From NCBI GenBank assembly GCA_947498705.1, contig CANMLW010000001.1, positions 620,001-684,000 on the forward strand: DNA of 64,000 nt, in the 5' to 3' direction. The position numbers and the translations under genes were made by a program. Shown here piece by piece: positions 43,891 to 53,459 of the stretch (its first letter is position 1; every line of letters starts with the position of its first letter). The notes under the pieces are model-generated. The model made no database searches. It was not told the origin of the DNA and was given only the letters and a program-made list of their open reading frames with translations. This DNA comes from an uncultured Aquimarina sp. (GTDB lineage Bacteria; Bacteroidota; Bacteroidia; Flavobacteriales; Flavobacteriaceae).

Positions 43891-44562
43891 TTAAGAATTA
43901 TTTTGTGTTTGATTAATATATTTACCTACCACAATACCAGTAATAATTACAATATAAAATTGCCCAATTAACCCCACTAAAATTGCAGCTTTTTGTGCAA
44001 TTGGAATGGCAGGGACAATCTCACCATATCCCACAGTAAGTAATGTAATGTAGGCATAATACAATATACTATCAAAGCGTAGTTTTGAATTAGGGTCTTC
44101 TAACAATGATCCTGTAAATGCTCCTGAATGAGTTAAATCAATCGACATAAAGAGAAAAAAAGCCAAGAACCCTAATGAGATATAACCACTCATTAGTCCT
44201 AAAATCACTTTCTTATCTACTGTTTTTTCTCTCCAAACTTGTAAAATAATATGCCAGGTAACTATGATATGAAATAGAAAATAAATAGATAACCGTATCA
44301 AAAGATTCTCAATATTATCTGTTCTTGAAATCATATCGAATCCAAAGAAAAAAGCCGCAATGGTAAACAAAACAATAAAAAACCACATAACCTTTTTATT
44401 CTTAGAAATCAATAAAATACCCGCCGCAATACTAACTAAATAAAAAAAAGGAAGTAGTGTATACTCAAAGAAATCATTAGGAACCAGTAACGAACCAAAC
44501 AAAATAACTATTTGTGTAGTTAAAAAGACTTCGAACCTATACTCATATAAATTTCTAACCAT
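43891..44562 (-). CDS. Two-pore-domain-like potassium channel
   Basis: From ATG at 44562 the protein has 223 residues; a frame from 44616 would overlap the cyclase gene by 62 bases, while this start overlaps by 8. There are five or six membrane segments, and the last pair flanks a pore loop LLTVGYGEIVPA with the TVGYG potassium filter. It lacks a C-terminal cyclic-nucleotide domain. Overlap with the cyclase gene suggests joint control of the two proteins. Confidence 0.85.
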   Translation of the reverse strand: MVRNLYEYRFEVFLTTQIVILFGSLLVPNDFFEYTLLPFFYLVSIAAGILLISKNKKVMWFFIVLFTIAAFFFGFDMISRTDNIENLLIRLSIYFLFHIIVTWHIILQVWREKTVDKKVILGLMSGYISLGFLAFFLFMSIDLTHSGAFTGSLLEDPNSKLRFDSILYYAYITLLTVGYGEIVPAIPIAQKAAILVGLIGQFYIVIITGIVVGKYINQTQNNS

Positions 44563-45640
44563 TTCGTATAATAGAATGAATATTAACTTCTTTCTTTTTT
44601 CCTTTAAGTAAAACATTGCCTAATGATTTTGACGTCATAAGCTTTCCTATTTGCAAATCTTTTAATAATTTTTCTGAAAGTAATAAGGAGACATTGTGAG
44701 TGTTACATTCTGCCTGAATTCTAGCAGAGGTATTGATAACATCTCCATGATATGCTAACTCTTTTTTAACAAAACCAACCTCTGCCACCATTAGTGTCCC
44801 ACCGTGCAGCCCTGCTTTAAACTCTGGATAAACACCATAGTTCTGAATATAATACTCTTTTCTGGACTGGCGTTGCTCTTCAAATGCAAAAAACACTCCT
44901 ACACAATTATTATTTAGCAATCCTCTTTTATAAGTCCAACTTAAAACAGCTTCATCACCTACATATTGATAAATCTCAGCTTCATATTTTAGGACTACTT
45001 CATTAAGGTCCATAAAACAATCCTGAATAAATTGACTGTATTTACGATGACTTAAAGTTTCTGCTATAGTGGTAGAGTCTTTTAAATCTAAAAACATAAA
45101 AATACGTTCCTCTTCTTTTGGGTTTTTATAGGTTCCTATTAACATTTTGAGAAACACTCCCCTACCAAACCTTTCAAATGCTATTTTTATAAAAGAAAAA
45201 ACAAAAGAAGCAAGTATCATATAGAATATAGCATTCCAAAATCGTTTATCATTTTTCCACCAACCTGGGGAAAGATCTATGGCTATGTTTAATACTCTGG
45301 ATGAAGTATCCAAAACTATCGATACCATAAAAACGATTACTATAAAATAAAGACATGTTTTTACAATAAAAATTAAACCTAGTGAGATTTTTTTTGAAAT
45401 ATACTTTTCTGAAAAAAAATCTATAAGTGCAAACAAAATACCGAGACCAAAACCAATAGCACTTAATATAATAAGTGGATGTATAAATGATCTATTACCA
45501 CCAAATCCTTTTTTGATTATCACGGCGATTTCTTGATCCATACCGTAATATCTAAATATCGCATAGCAAAACATAGCCAAAGTCCAGAATACTACAGACT
45601 GCCATAATAACCTAATAAAATGCTTAAGGTTTTGGTTCAT
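44555..45640 (-). CDS. Class III nucleotide cyclase with membrane anchor
   Basis: The 361-residue protein has five or six membrane segments (residues 10-165) and a class III cyclase domain (180-350). FLDLKDST holds the metal Asp near 187, YVGDEAVLSW the second near 228, and GDVINTSARIQAEC the transition-state Asn and Arg. The purine-selecting Lys before GD is Gln (YQYVGD). It makes a cyclic nucleotide in the cytoplasm. Its end overlaps the potassium-channel gene and it follows the RND permease gene by 6 bases, so it may be part of a longer transcript. Confidence 0.82.
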   Translation of the reverse strand: MNQNLKHFIRLLWQSVVFWTLAMFCYAIFRYYGMDQEIAVIIKKGFGGNRSFIHPLIILSAIGFGLGILFALIDFFSEKYISKKISLGLIFIVKTCLYFIVIVFMVSIVLDTSSRVLNIAIDLSPGWWKNDKRFWNAIFYMILASFVFSFIKIAFERFGRGVFLKMLIGTYKNPKEEERIFMFLDLKDSTTIAETLSHRKYSQFIQDCFMDLNEVVLKYEAEIYQYVGDEAVLSWTYKRGLLNNNCVGVFFAFEEQRQSRKEYYIQNYGVYPEFKAGLHGGTLMVAEVGFVKKELAYHGDVINTSARIQAECNTHNVSLLLSEKLLKDLQIGKLMTSKSLGNVLLKGKKKEVNIHSIIRNG

Positions 45641-45646
45641 AAAATA

Positions 45647-48600
45647 TTAATCCTCAATTAACTTTTCATCAAATTCATAATTCTTATAATCCACTTTAAA
45701 AAGAACACTATAAAAAGTAGGTATAAAAAATAAGGTAATGATCGTTCCAAAAAGTAACCCTATCATAATTGAAACAGCCATGCCTTCCCACATTTCTCCT
45801 CCTGTTAAATATAAAGGAATTAAGCCTAAAACAGTAGTAAATGTAGCTAATAAAATTGGTCTAAAACGCTGTAAACATGCTGTAATTACAGAGTCTTTTT
45901 CTCTTCTTTTTAATTCATTTTGCTCTATTTCCATTCTATCTATTAATACAATAGCATTATTAATTATAATTCCTGCAAGCGCAATAACTCCAAGAAATGG
46001 CATAAAACCAAAAGGTTCACGAAAAACGAGTAAACCAATAACAACCCCTATTATGGCTAACGGAATGGTGCAATACACCATAATCATTTTTCTAAATGAA
46101 TTAAATTGTATTATTAATAGCAGCATAATAATGAATCCACAAAGAGGTAAATATTTAAATACAGCTCCCATACTTTCAGACGTATTTTCTGCATCACCCC
46201 CAAATTTATAACTATAACCAGTGCTCCATGTGGCAGATTGCTCATTTAGCCATGGTGTAATCTCTGCTGTAATTTTAGAAGCATTTCCTCCTTCACGAAG
46301 TTCACTAGACACTGTGATGGTACGGTTTATATCCAAACGTTTTATTTTGGCATACTGCCAAACAGGTTTTATGGACGCTACTTGTAATAAAGGCACATTT
46401 TTACCAGAACTTTGAGAAAACACATTTAATGTTTCTATAGATTCTAAAGTCTGCTCTTGACTTTTATCACTGCGCATTACAATAGGAATTGATTTATCAT
46501 CTTCACGATATTCACCTGTAGTAAAACCATCTAACACTGTTTGTAATGAGGTTGCAATATCCTGACTAGAAACCCCAGCTGTTTGTGCTCTAACCTGATT
46601 AATGTCGATCATAAATTTTTTGGTCTTTGGCCCCCAATCATCCTTTACATTTTTGGTTCCGGAAATGGTACTAAGTTTTAATTTTATTTGTTCAGAAATT
46701 AAGGCTAGCTTATCTGGGTCATTACCAGTTACTTTTATTTCGATAGGTGTTCCTCCTCCACCCGCAGCCAGTAATCCTACTTTAATATCTGCATTTGGGA
46801 AACTATTAAAGCAAAAAGTATCAAGTCTATTGATCAATTCTTGGTTAGCATCAAAACTAGAAGTATTCACCAAAACATGTGCATAACTAGAATTAGCTTC
46901 ATCTGGAGTATATCCTTGATCATAAGACTCTGGTCCTTCTCCGATATAGGATGACCAATCCACAATACCTTCTGTTTTAGTACTGGTAATTTTTAATTCA
47001 TTTGTTATAAATTCTTCAATTTCAGAAACAACTTGTGTAGTTCTTTCAATTTTGGTACCTAAGGGTAAATTAATATCTATGGTAATCATATTTCGATTAC
47101 TATCTGGAAAGAACAAAAAGGCAATTTTAGTAAACCCAAATAAAGCCAATATAAACATCCCTATTATAAGCAACATCGTTTTAGTTTTGTTTGTTAATGC
47201 CATCAAAATAAGGTTTTTATAGTGCCCTTTTAACCATTCTATAATCTTGTCAATAACACTCTTTTTAGCATCTTTAGGTTTTACTTTCATAAATAGATAA
47301 GAAAGTAATGTAATGATAGTTAATGAAATAAACCATGAAGATAAAAGTGCAATTGTTATAACCAGAAAAATAGGACCAACAATATCTCCCATTACCGATT
47401 CTGCTAAATAAAAAGACATAAATGCTGCTGCGGTGGTTAGTGTCGAAATAAGTAATGGTGTAAACAATTCTGAACAAGCTTGAATTGCTGCTTCTTTTCT
47501 TTCAATTCCTTCTTCTAATTTTACAACAATAGTTTCTGCAACCACAATACCATTATCCACCATCATTCCTAATGCCATAATTAATGCTGCTAGAGATACC
47601 TGATTGATACCAATATTCATTAACCCCATAACCATAAACGTAGTTACAATTACGATGGGAATTAAACTTGTAATAATTAACCCGGTTCGTATCCCTAAAA
47701 AGAATAGCATTACACAAAATACAATGACTACCGATTGCATAAGGTTTACCATAAAATCACTCACCTGTGTATCTATATACTTATCCAAAGACGATAACGT
47801 ATGTAATTCTAAGCCAACGGGCAGTATTTTTTCCCACTTTTGTTTTATCAAACTTACTTCTTCTCCTAGCGCGATAACATTAGCATCGTCTTTTAAAGAA
47901 ACATGCATCGTAATGGCATTTAAACCATTTACACTAACCTTTTGTTTTGCAGGCGAAATATATCCCTTTTTCACATTGGTTATATCCTTCAAATAAACCA
48001 ATTGACTACCATCACCAACCGGGATTAACATGTTTTGTATATCCGAAATCGAATCAAAGTTTCCTGTAGGTTCCAGAACAATACGTTCATCTTCTAAATT
48101 TATTTGTCCGCCAGAACTTACTATATTTTGAGAAGAGATTTTATTACTTAATATTTGTGCAGAAAGCCCATATTCTTTTAATCTAGAATCATCAAATTCT
48201 ACAAAAACACGTTCATCTTGTTCTCCTCCTAATTCTACTTTGGCCGCATTATCTAGTTTTATTAAATCATCTTTTATATCATCAACATATTCTTTCATCT
48301 GGGCATACGAAAAACCATCACTAGTTACCCCCAAAACAATACCAAAAACCTCACCTACACCATCATCATTTAAGTTGGGAGAAACCCCAGATGGCAATCC
48401 TTCGATTGCATCTAATTTACGACGTAATCTATCCCAAACATCTTGTAATTTTTCTGATGTAACTTCATCTTTAAGTGTTACACTTACAACAGATAACCCT
48501 GTTCTGGATGTGCTGGTAACTTTTTTTAGTTCTGGTAATTCTTGAACTACTTTTTCAATCTTATCGGTTACCAATTCTTCTACTCTTTCTGGTCCAGCTC

Positions 48601-48757
48601 CCGGAAATTGTGATACCACAGTGGCTACTCTAATCGTCATTGGGGGCATACTATCTCTGGGTAAAAATTGATATAAATATATACCCAATAACATAATAGA
48701 GACCAAAACCATATAAGTGATTCTGTTTTTTTCTATTGAGAACTTTGTAAGATTCAT
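45647..48757 (-). CDS. RND efflux permease
   Basis: The 1036-residue protein has twelve membrane segments in the RND order (one, a large periplasmic loop, six, a second loop, five). Segment 4 carries MALGMMVDNGIVVAE with the paired Asp that conduct protons. The HAE1/CusA-like sequence NSFRKMIMVYCTIPLAIIGVVIGL is near the end. It pumps drugs or metals out with the adaptor and outer-membrane proteins encoded upstream. Between the MFP and RND genes there are 128 bases. Confidence 0.93.
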   Translation of the reverse strand: MNLTKFSIEKNRITYMVLVSIMLLGIYLYQFLPRDSMPPMTIRVATVVSQFPGAGPERVEELVTDKIEKVVQELPELKKVTSTSRTGLSVVSVTLKDEVTSEKLQDVWDRLRRKLDAIEGLPSGVSPNLNDDGVGEVFGIVLGVTSDGFSYAQMKEYVDDIKDDLIKLDNAAKVELGGEQDERVFVEFDDSRLKEYGLSAQILSNKISSQNIVSSGGQINLEDERIVLEPTGNFDSISDIQNMLIPVGDGSQLVYLKDITNVKKGYISPAKQKVSVNGLNAITMHVSLKDDANVIALGEEVSLIKQKWEKILPVGLELHTLSSLDKYIDTQVSDFMVNLMQSVVIVFCVMLFFLGIRTGLIITSLIPIVIVTTFMVMGLMNIGINQVSLAALIMALGMMVDNGIVVAETIVVKLEEGIERKEAAIQACSELFTPLLISTLTTAAAFMSFYLAESVMGDIVGPIFLVITIALLSSWFISLTIITLLSYLFMKVKPKDAKKSVIDKIIEWLKGHYKNLILMALTNKTKTMLLIIGMFILALFGFTKIAFLFFPDSNRNMITIDINLPLGTKIERTTQVVSEIEEFITNELKITSTKTEGIVDWSSYIGEGPESYDQGYTPDEANSSYAHVLVNTSSFDANQELINRLDTFCFNSFPNADIKVGLLAAGGGGTPIEIKVTGNDPDKLALISEQIKLKLSTISGTKNVKDDWGPKTKKFMIDINQVRAQTAGVSSQDIATSLQTVLDGFTTGEYREDDKSIPIVMRSDKSQEQTLESIETLNVFSQSSGKNVPLLQVASIKPVWQYAKIKRLDINRTITVSSELREGGNASKITAEITPWLNEQSATWSTGYSYKFGGDAENTSESMGAVFKYLPLCGFIIMLLLIIQFNSFRKMIMVYCTIPLAIIGVVIGLLVFREPFGFMPFLGVIALAGIIINNAIVLIDRMEIEQNELKRREKDSVITACLQRFRPILLATFTTVLGLIPLYLTGGEMWEGMAVSIMIGLLFGTIITLFFIPTFYSVLFKVDYKNYEFDEKLIED

Positions 48758-48885
48758 AAGTTATTCTTTAAGTTAGAAAACAGCGTGCTGAATTCTTATA
48801 ATTTTGTAATTGTTTGAGTTTTATTTCGCATATTTAATCACGAAATCTCTGTCAAATTTTAGATTTTAAATATTGTATAAAGAAC

Positions 48886-49971
48886 CTATTGCAATTTCAC
48901 TTCTTGTCCATCTAACAAGGTTTGTAAGCCTGCAACTGCTATTTTTTGACCTGCAGATAAACCTTTGGTTACTGCAAAACCTTGAGAGGTTAATTTACCA
49001 ATAGTAACTGGTTGTTTTTTAACTATTGTTTTATTATTAGACTCATCTATTAAGAACACAAAATTCCCTTCAGTATCTTCACCTACAGCTTTTGCGGGGA
49101 TCACCAGTGTTTTTATGGATGATTGTTTATTTCCGAATTGAAAAGTAACGTTGGCTGCCATTCCTGATTTAATATCATGAGTTGGGTTTATAATTTTTAT
49201 TCGCACCGGATATGTCGAAGTACTAGCATCTATTGATGGAGAAACTTCAGTGATTTTACCGTTAAACTCTTTATTCTGAAGCGATGAGAAATGAATTGCA
49301 ACGGGCATATTTTCTTTTATAAGATTAATTACGTTTTCTGGTAAGCCCAGTGCTATTTCCATATCAGTACCTGCGTTTAAAACAGCAATATTTTGCCCCG
49401 CAGTTACATTTTCGTCTATTTCAGCATTTACTTTTGCAATAGTACCATTCTCAGGAGCATATAAATATCCATAGCGTATTTGTTCTTGTTGAATTGAGAC
49501 TGTTCGTTTGGCAGATTCATAACTTTCTACTGCTGTTCTATATGAGTTTTTTGCGGCTTCATAATCACTTAATGCAGCACTTCCCTTCTCGAAAAGAGAA
49601 CGTACCCGATTTAAACTTAGCTTTGCCGTATTCATTTGTGACTCTGCACTGTTTAATGAAGACACAGAATTCTCATAATTAAGACGTGATTGTACATTAT
49701 CTAATCTGGCTAATAATTGACCTTTTTGTACAGCCTGCCCTATTTTTAAATTAAACTCTGTAATAATCCCACCATTTCTAAAACTCAGATTTATAACTTT
49801 ATCTGTATTAGCTGTCCCACTAAAGGTACGTATTGCTTCTCCTCCTAAAAGGCTAACTTCTTGATATGATACGGGGCGTAATGGTGGTTTTTCTTCTTTC
49901 TTATCTTCTTTACAGGACACAAAGAATATAGTTGCAATCAATAGTCCTAAGGTTAGAATAGTATGTTTCAT
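48886..49971 (-). CDS. RND membrane fusion protein (lipoprotein)
   Basis: From ATG at 49971 the protein has 361 residues; 31 extra residues from 50064 would hide the lipoprotein signal (IATIFFVSCKED, lipid Cys near 20). The order is beta-barrel, lipoyl half (QAVQKGQLLARLDN), a coiled-coil hairpin (residues 80-150), the second lipoyl half and the barrel end. It bridges the RND pump and the outer-membrane channel in the periplasm. Confidence 0.93.
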   Translation of the reverse strand: MKHTILTLGLLIATIFFVSCKEDKKEEKPPLRPVSYQEVSLLGGEAIRTFSGTANTDKVINLSFRNGGIITEFNLKIGQAVQKGQLLARLDNVQSRLNYENSVSSLNSAESQMNTAKLSLNRVRSLFEKGSAALSDYEAAKNSYRTAVESYESAKRTVSIQQEQIRYGYLYAPENGTIAKVNAEIDENVTAGQNIAVLNAGTDMEIALGLPENVINLIKENMPVAIHFSSLQNKEFNGKITEVSPSIDASTSTYPVRIKIINPTHDIKSGMAANVTFQFGNKQSSIKTLVIPAKAVGEDTEGNFVFLIDESNNKTIVKKQPVTIGKLTSQGFAVTKGLSAGQKIAVAGLQTLLDGQEVKLQ

Positions 49972-50081
49972 GCGTTGGAGTTTATTACTTTTTAATGAAC
50001 TGGTAAAATCGTTCTTTTTAATTAGTTCTTGATTATAGAAATTCCTTCTTACCGGTGATTTCATTTTATAAATTTTATTTT

Positions 50082-52418
50082 TTAGTTTCTATTTTGTAAA
50101 TAGTCATAAAACCCTTGTATAAAGGCTCTATTTTCTTCTGGCGAATGCAATAAGAAGAAATAACCTATATAACGTTCTAATTGTATAGAACTTGATAAAT
50201 AGTTATATACCGCAGTTACCTGTGATAATTGCGCTGATAAATAATTATTTTGTGCGTCTAATAATTGCACAATAGGAACTGCTCCATTAGAATATGAAAC
50301 CTGAGAGAGTTCTAAACTTTCTTTGGCAGCCGCTTCTGACACCTTGGAAATTTCTATGTTTGCTATTTTATTGATTAAATCCAATACTGCTGTATTGATA
50401 TTGGTTACTATATTTTGTTCTGTATTTTCCCTGTTAATAGTTAGCTGATCCTGTTGTATCATTGCGACCTGTCTATTAATATTGGTTTGGGTTTTATTAA
50501 ACAAAGGAATCGAAAGGTTTAATCCAACATTATAATTATCATTTAAAACAGGAGCCGGAGTACTACCTTTTCCCCACTGATTAAAATCTCTATTATATTG
50601 CCCTTGTAAGGCTAATGTTGGTAAAAACCTACCAGAACTATTGAGTTTAATATTACGCTTTGTTGCTTTTAAATTATAATCCAAAGACTTTATCTCTGGG
50701 GAGTTATCTTTTGCTACTTTAACTAAATATTCAATAAAGGGTTCTCTTAATTTTGGGTCATCAATAACATCTCTTAATTGTTGATAGTCATAGCTCTTTA
50801 AAATACCTTCTCCTAATTCGGCTTCATCAACATCAATTTCTAATGTTATCGGATTATTTAATAACTGATTTAATAAAAAATATGTTTGTTCTAGTTGGTT
50901 TGCTGCTTCTACCAGAGATTGTGTATTTTGTGCTCGTTCGCTTGTAAATCGCAATACATCTGATTTTCCAGACTCTCCTGCCTCAAAATTTTGTTTTGCA
51001 ATTTGTAGATTCTTTTTGGTTAAGTTTAAATTCTGAATTTGAATTTGAAGATTTGCTTTTAAAATCAACGCATTAAAATATACATTCGATGCATTAAATA
51101 TCGCATCCAGCTCGTCGGTATTGTATGTTTCTTGCTGTGCTTTTAATAAATCTTTTTGAATAGCAATATTTGCATTTGCTGCTTCAGAGAATAAAGTTTG
51201 TTGCAATGTAATATTGCCAGCAGTTGAATATTCTGGATTCTGACCATTCGATATTTCTGCCAAATTAGGGTCTAAATAAGTACCTGTAGCAGTAGCCGTA
51301 AGACTTGGATAATATGTACTTTTAGATGTTTTTACATCTTGTTCGCTTAAGGCTACATTTTTTTTACTTGATTTAAGAGATAAGTTTTCACCAACCACAG
51401 TTTTCATAACATCCAATAGGTTGTACTTTTTTTCTGATAACACGTTAATAAATTCGCCAACGAAATTGGTATTTGCAACTAGACTATATTTTATTGGCAT
51501 ACCAACACTTTCTGCCGTATTATGATTTACAGTAAGTTTATCTTCATATTGAATAAATACAGGTAAATCGGCCAGATTTTCTCCGTTTACATAAGATTCT
51601 ACACTTAAAGCAATACGTCTAAAAAACTGATTTATATTATCATTAGATTGATTCGTTGCCATTAAACCATTTTTTACATGCCCAGTACTTGTGCTTGTGA
51701 ACGACGGGATTTTTTCATCAATTAGTTTGGTCGCGATTTTAGTAATATCATTTTTATTAAGAAAAAAACCACTGGCCAAATAAAAAGCGTCTATCTCATT
51801 AGTAATTCCGTTTACAATATCTTCACTGGTGCTATATGGAATAATTTTATAGTTTACACCTAATGCTATGGCTTCCTTATCAAATATTTCTTTAAATGGT
51901 AAAATATTAATTAAACTTTCTTCTATGGCAATACCAACCTTATCAAAACTTGTAAGTTCTTTTAATGTACTTAAATCCCTTTTAAATGATTGAGGAACCA
52001 CTAAATAAGTAAAATTCGAAATTCCTGAAGTTTGGTTTTCTTCTTTAAAATATTTGAAGTCATTATTAACAGCACCAAACAAAATTGTTGGCTTTTTATA
52101 AGATTTTAATTGAGAAATAGCTGCATTGTTTATAATACCAAAAGCGATAATAATATCGGTAGCATCCTCTGTAAGTGTACGATAATTTTCTGAAGCCTTT
52201 TCTAAGTTGCTACCATTAACCAAGAAACTTGTCTCAGGAAAATTAATAATAGCATCTTCGCCAACAACAGATGTTATTTCATTTTTTAATGTAGAAAGAA
52301 GCGGAGCCAATTCTGGTGTAATATTGTCAAACAAGAAGCCTATAGTATAGTTTTTTTTGGTTTGTGCAATGGACATAGTGGTCACCATTAACAACAATAC
52401 GACAATGTATTTTTTCAT
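50082..52418 (-). CDS. TolC-family channel fused to a periplasmic-binding-protein-like domain
   Basis: The 778-residue protein has a signal peptide (cut near SIAQ, residue 19). Residues 22-330 resemble an ABC-type substrate-binding protein (NYTIGFLFDNITPELAP, IIIAFGIINNAAISQL, AFYLASGFFL). Residues 340-770 form a TolC/OEP domain of two repeats with long helices. Outer-membrane factors usually lack the binding-protein part, so this fusion would let a ligand-sensing domain sit on the channel entrance in the periplasm. It is the first gene after the MarR/GbsR gene. Confidence 0.85.
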   Translation of the reverse strand: MKKYIVVLLLMVTTMSIAQTKKNYTIGFLFDNITPELAPLLSTLKNEITSVVGEDAIINFPETSFLVNGSNLEKASENYRTLTEDATDIIIAFGIINNAAISQLKSYKKPTILFGAVNNDFKYFKEENQTSGISNFTYLVVPQSFKRDLSTLKELTSFDKVGIAIEESLINILPFKEIFDKEAIALGVNYKIIPYSTSEDIVNGITNEIDAFYLASGFFLNKNDITKIATKLIDEKIPSFTSTSTGHVKNGLMATNQSNDNINQFFRRIALSVESYVNGENLADLPVFIQYEDKLTVNHNTAESVGMPIKYSLVANTNFVGEFINVLSEKKYNLLDVMKTVVGENLSLKSSKKNVALSEQDVKTSKSTYYPSLTATATGTYLDPNLAEISNGQNPEYSTAGNITLQQTLFSEAANANIAIQKDLLKAQQETYNTDELDAIFNASNVYFNALILKANLQIQIQNLNLTKKNLQIAKQNFEAGESGKSDVLRFTSERAQNTQSLVEAANQLEQTYFLLNQLLNNPITLEIDVDEAELGEGILKSYDYQQLRDVIDDPKLREPFIEYLVKVAKDNSPEIKSLDYNLKATKRNIKLNSSGRFLPTLALQGQYNRDFNQWGKGSTPAPVLNDNYNVGLNLSIPLFNKTQTNINRQVAMIQQDQLTINRENTEQNIVTNINTAVLDLINKIANIEISKVSEAAAKESLELSQVSYSNGAVPIVQLLDAQNNYLSAQLSQVTAVYNYLSSSIQLERYIGYFFLLHSPEENRAFIQGFYDYLQNRN

Positions 52419-52430
52419 TGATAGTTTAGT

Positions 52431-52880
52431 TTATTCTGTTTTAAAATGTTTCTCTACTTTTTCTGAAATAAAATGCAAAACATCCTCATTAAAAGCTATA
52501 ATGCTTCTTATAACATTGTTCATTTCTTTATTATCTGCATTTCTCATACTTATCACTTTTTTTAGCAAAACGGTCTCCATTTTATGTGCCTCAATAATTT
52601 TTTCGAACCGTTTTTTTATATAAGTATGATCGGGATAAAATAATCGTTTTCTCTTATTTTTTTCTGAATACATGAATGTTACCTCATTGAGATCTATCAG
52701 GAATTTTAATGCCTTGCTAGTGGCACTTTTACTTGCATTAACGCCATCCATAATATCTTCAAAAGTGAAATACTTTTGGTCAGAGACATAAAAGAGTCCT
52801 ATTATTTTACCTGCAATTGGGGGGTAGTTATCTTCTTTATGTACTAAGGCAAATGCATCAATCAGTTCTTGTTTATTCAT
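52431..52880 (-). CDS. MarR/GbsR-type regulator of the RND operon
   Basis: From ATG at 52880 the protein has 149 residues. It carries a winged helix (KYFTFEDIMDGVNASKSATSKALKFLIDLNEV near residues 38-70) and a wing (SEKNKRKRLFYPDHTY), typical of the GbsR branch of MarR. A 25-bp perfect inverted repeat begins 17 bases upstream of its start. It heads the operon of channel, adaptor and pump and is their likely repressor. Confidence 0.9.
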   Translation of the reverse strand: MNKQELIDAFALVHKEDNYPPIAGKIIGLFYVSDQKYFTFEDIMDGVNASKSATSKALKFLIDLNEVTFMYSEKNKRKRLFYPDHTYIKKRFEKIIEAHKMETVLLKKVISMRNADNKEMNNVIRSIIAFNEDVLHFISEKVEKHFKTE

Positions 52881-52897
52881 AATTTTATGCAAATACA

Positions 52898-52962
52898 AAT
52901 TTCAGTTTCCAAACTTGGAAACAAATATATAAAAATAGTTTCCAAGTTTGGAAACTGAAATT
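52898..52962. promoter_or_regulatory. Perfect 25-bp inverted repeat, operator of the RND operon
   Basis: Bases 52898-52922 are the exact reverse complement of 52938-52962 around a 15-base A/T spacer. Each arm contains an 18-base near-palindrome, GTTTCCAAACTTGGAAAC and its complement, so two MarR dimers could bind. It lies directly upstream of the regulator gene. Confidence 0.75.
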
Positions 52963-53028
52963 AGAATTAAGATTACTTTAACAAAAGAGTTGGTAATAAT
53001 GTTAATTATAACTATAAATATAGTAATG

Positions 53029-53071
53029 TAACTACTTTTGTAGTTATACTTCGTTTGAATTTATATATTTG
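53029..53071 (+). promoter_or_regulatory. BlaI-type operator and promoter
   Basis: TAACTAC-TTTT-GTAGTTA (53029-53046) is a 7-bp dyad of the TAC..GTA kind bound by BlaI/MecI repressors. TTTG (53037-53040), a 23-base spacer and TATATTTG (53064-53071) form the promoter, so the operator overlaps its -33 element. The -7 box ends 5 bases before the ATG, so the mRNA is probably leaderless. Confidence 0.65.
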
Positions 53072-53075
53072 CCCT

Positions 53076-53459
53076 ATGAATGAACTAACAAAAGCTGAGG
53101 AACAAGTAATGCAATATGTATGGAAACTTGAAAAAGCATTTCTAAAAGACATTGTAGAACAGTTTCCAGAACCCAGACCCGCTTATACCACTATTTCTAC
53201 TGTGGTAAGAGTATTAGTAAAAAAGGATTTTTTAAAATTCACTACTTACGGTAAGATTCGTCAATACTATGCAGCCATCTCAAAAGACAACTATTTTAAA
53301 AAACATATGAAAGAAGTGATTGGTAATTTTTTTAGTGGTTCACCTAGCAAGTTTGCGTTGTTTTTTGCTAATAACGAAGATCTTGATCTTACCGAATTAG
53401 AAGAAATGAAAACAATGTTAGAGGATAAAATTGAAAAATTAAAAGCTAAAGATGAATAA
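53076..53459 (+). CDS. BlaI/MecI/CopY-family repressor
   Basis: From ATG at 53076 the protein has 127 residues. The winged-helix domain (LTKAEEQVMQYVWKLEKAFLKDIVEQFP, then YTTISTVVRVLVKKDFLKF) and the C-terminal dimer helix (TELEEMKTMLEDKIEKLK) follow BlaI. BlaI repressors are cut by partner M56 sensors. The next gene, 8 bases overlapping, encodes such a sensor. Confidence 0.92.
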   Translation: MNELTKAEEQVMQYVWKLEKAFLKDIVEQFPEPRPAYTTISTVVRVLVKKDFLKFTTYGKIRQYYAAISKDNYFKKHMKEVIGNFFSGSPSKFALFFANNEDLDLTELEEMKTMLEDKIEKLKAKDE

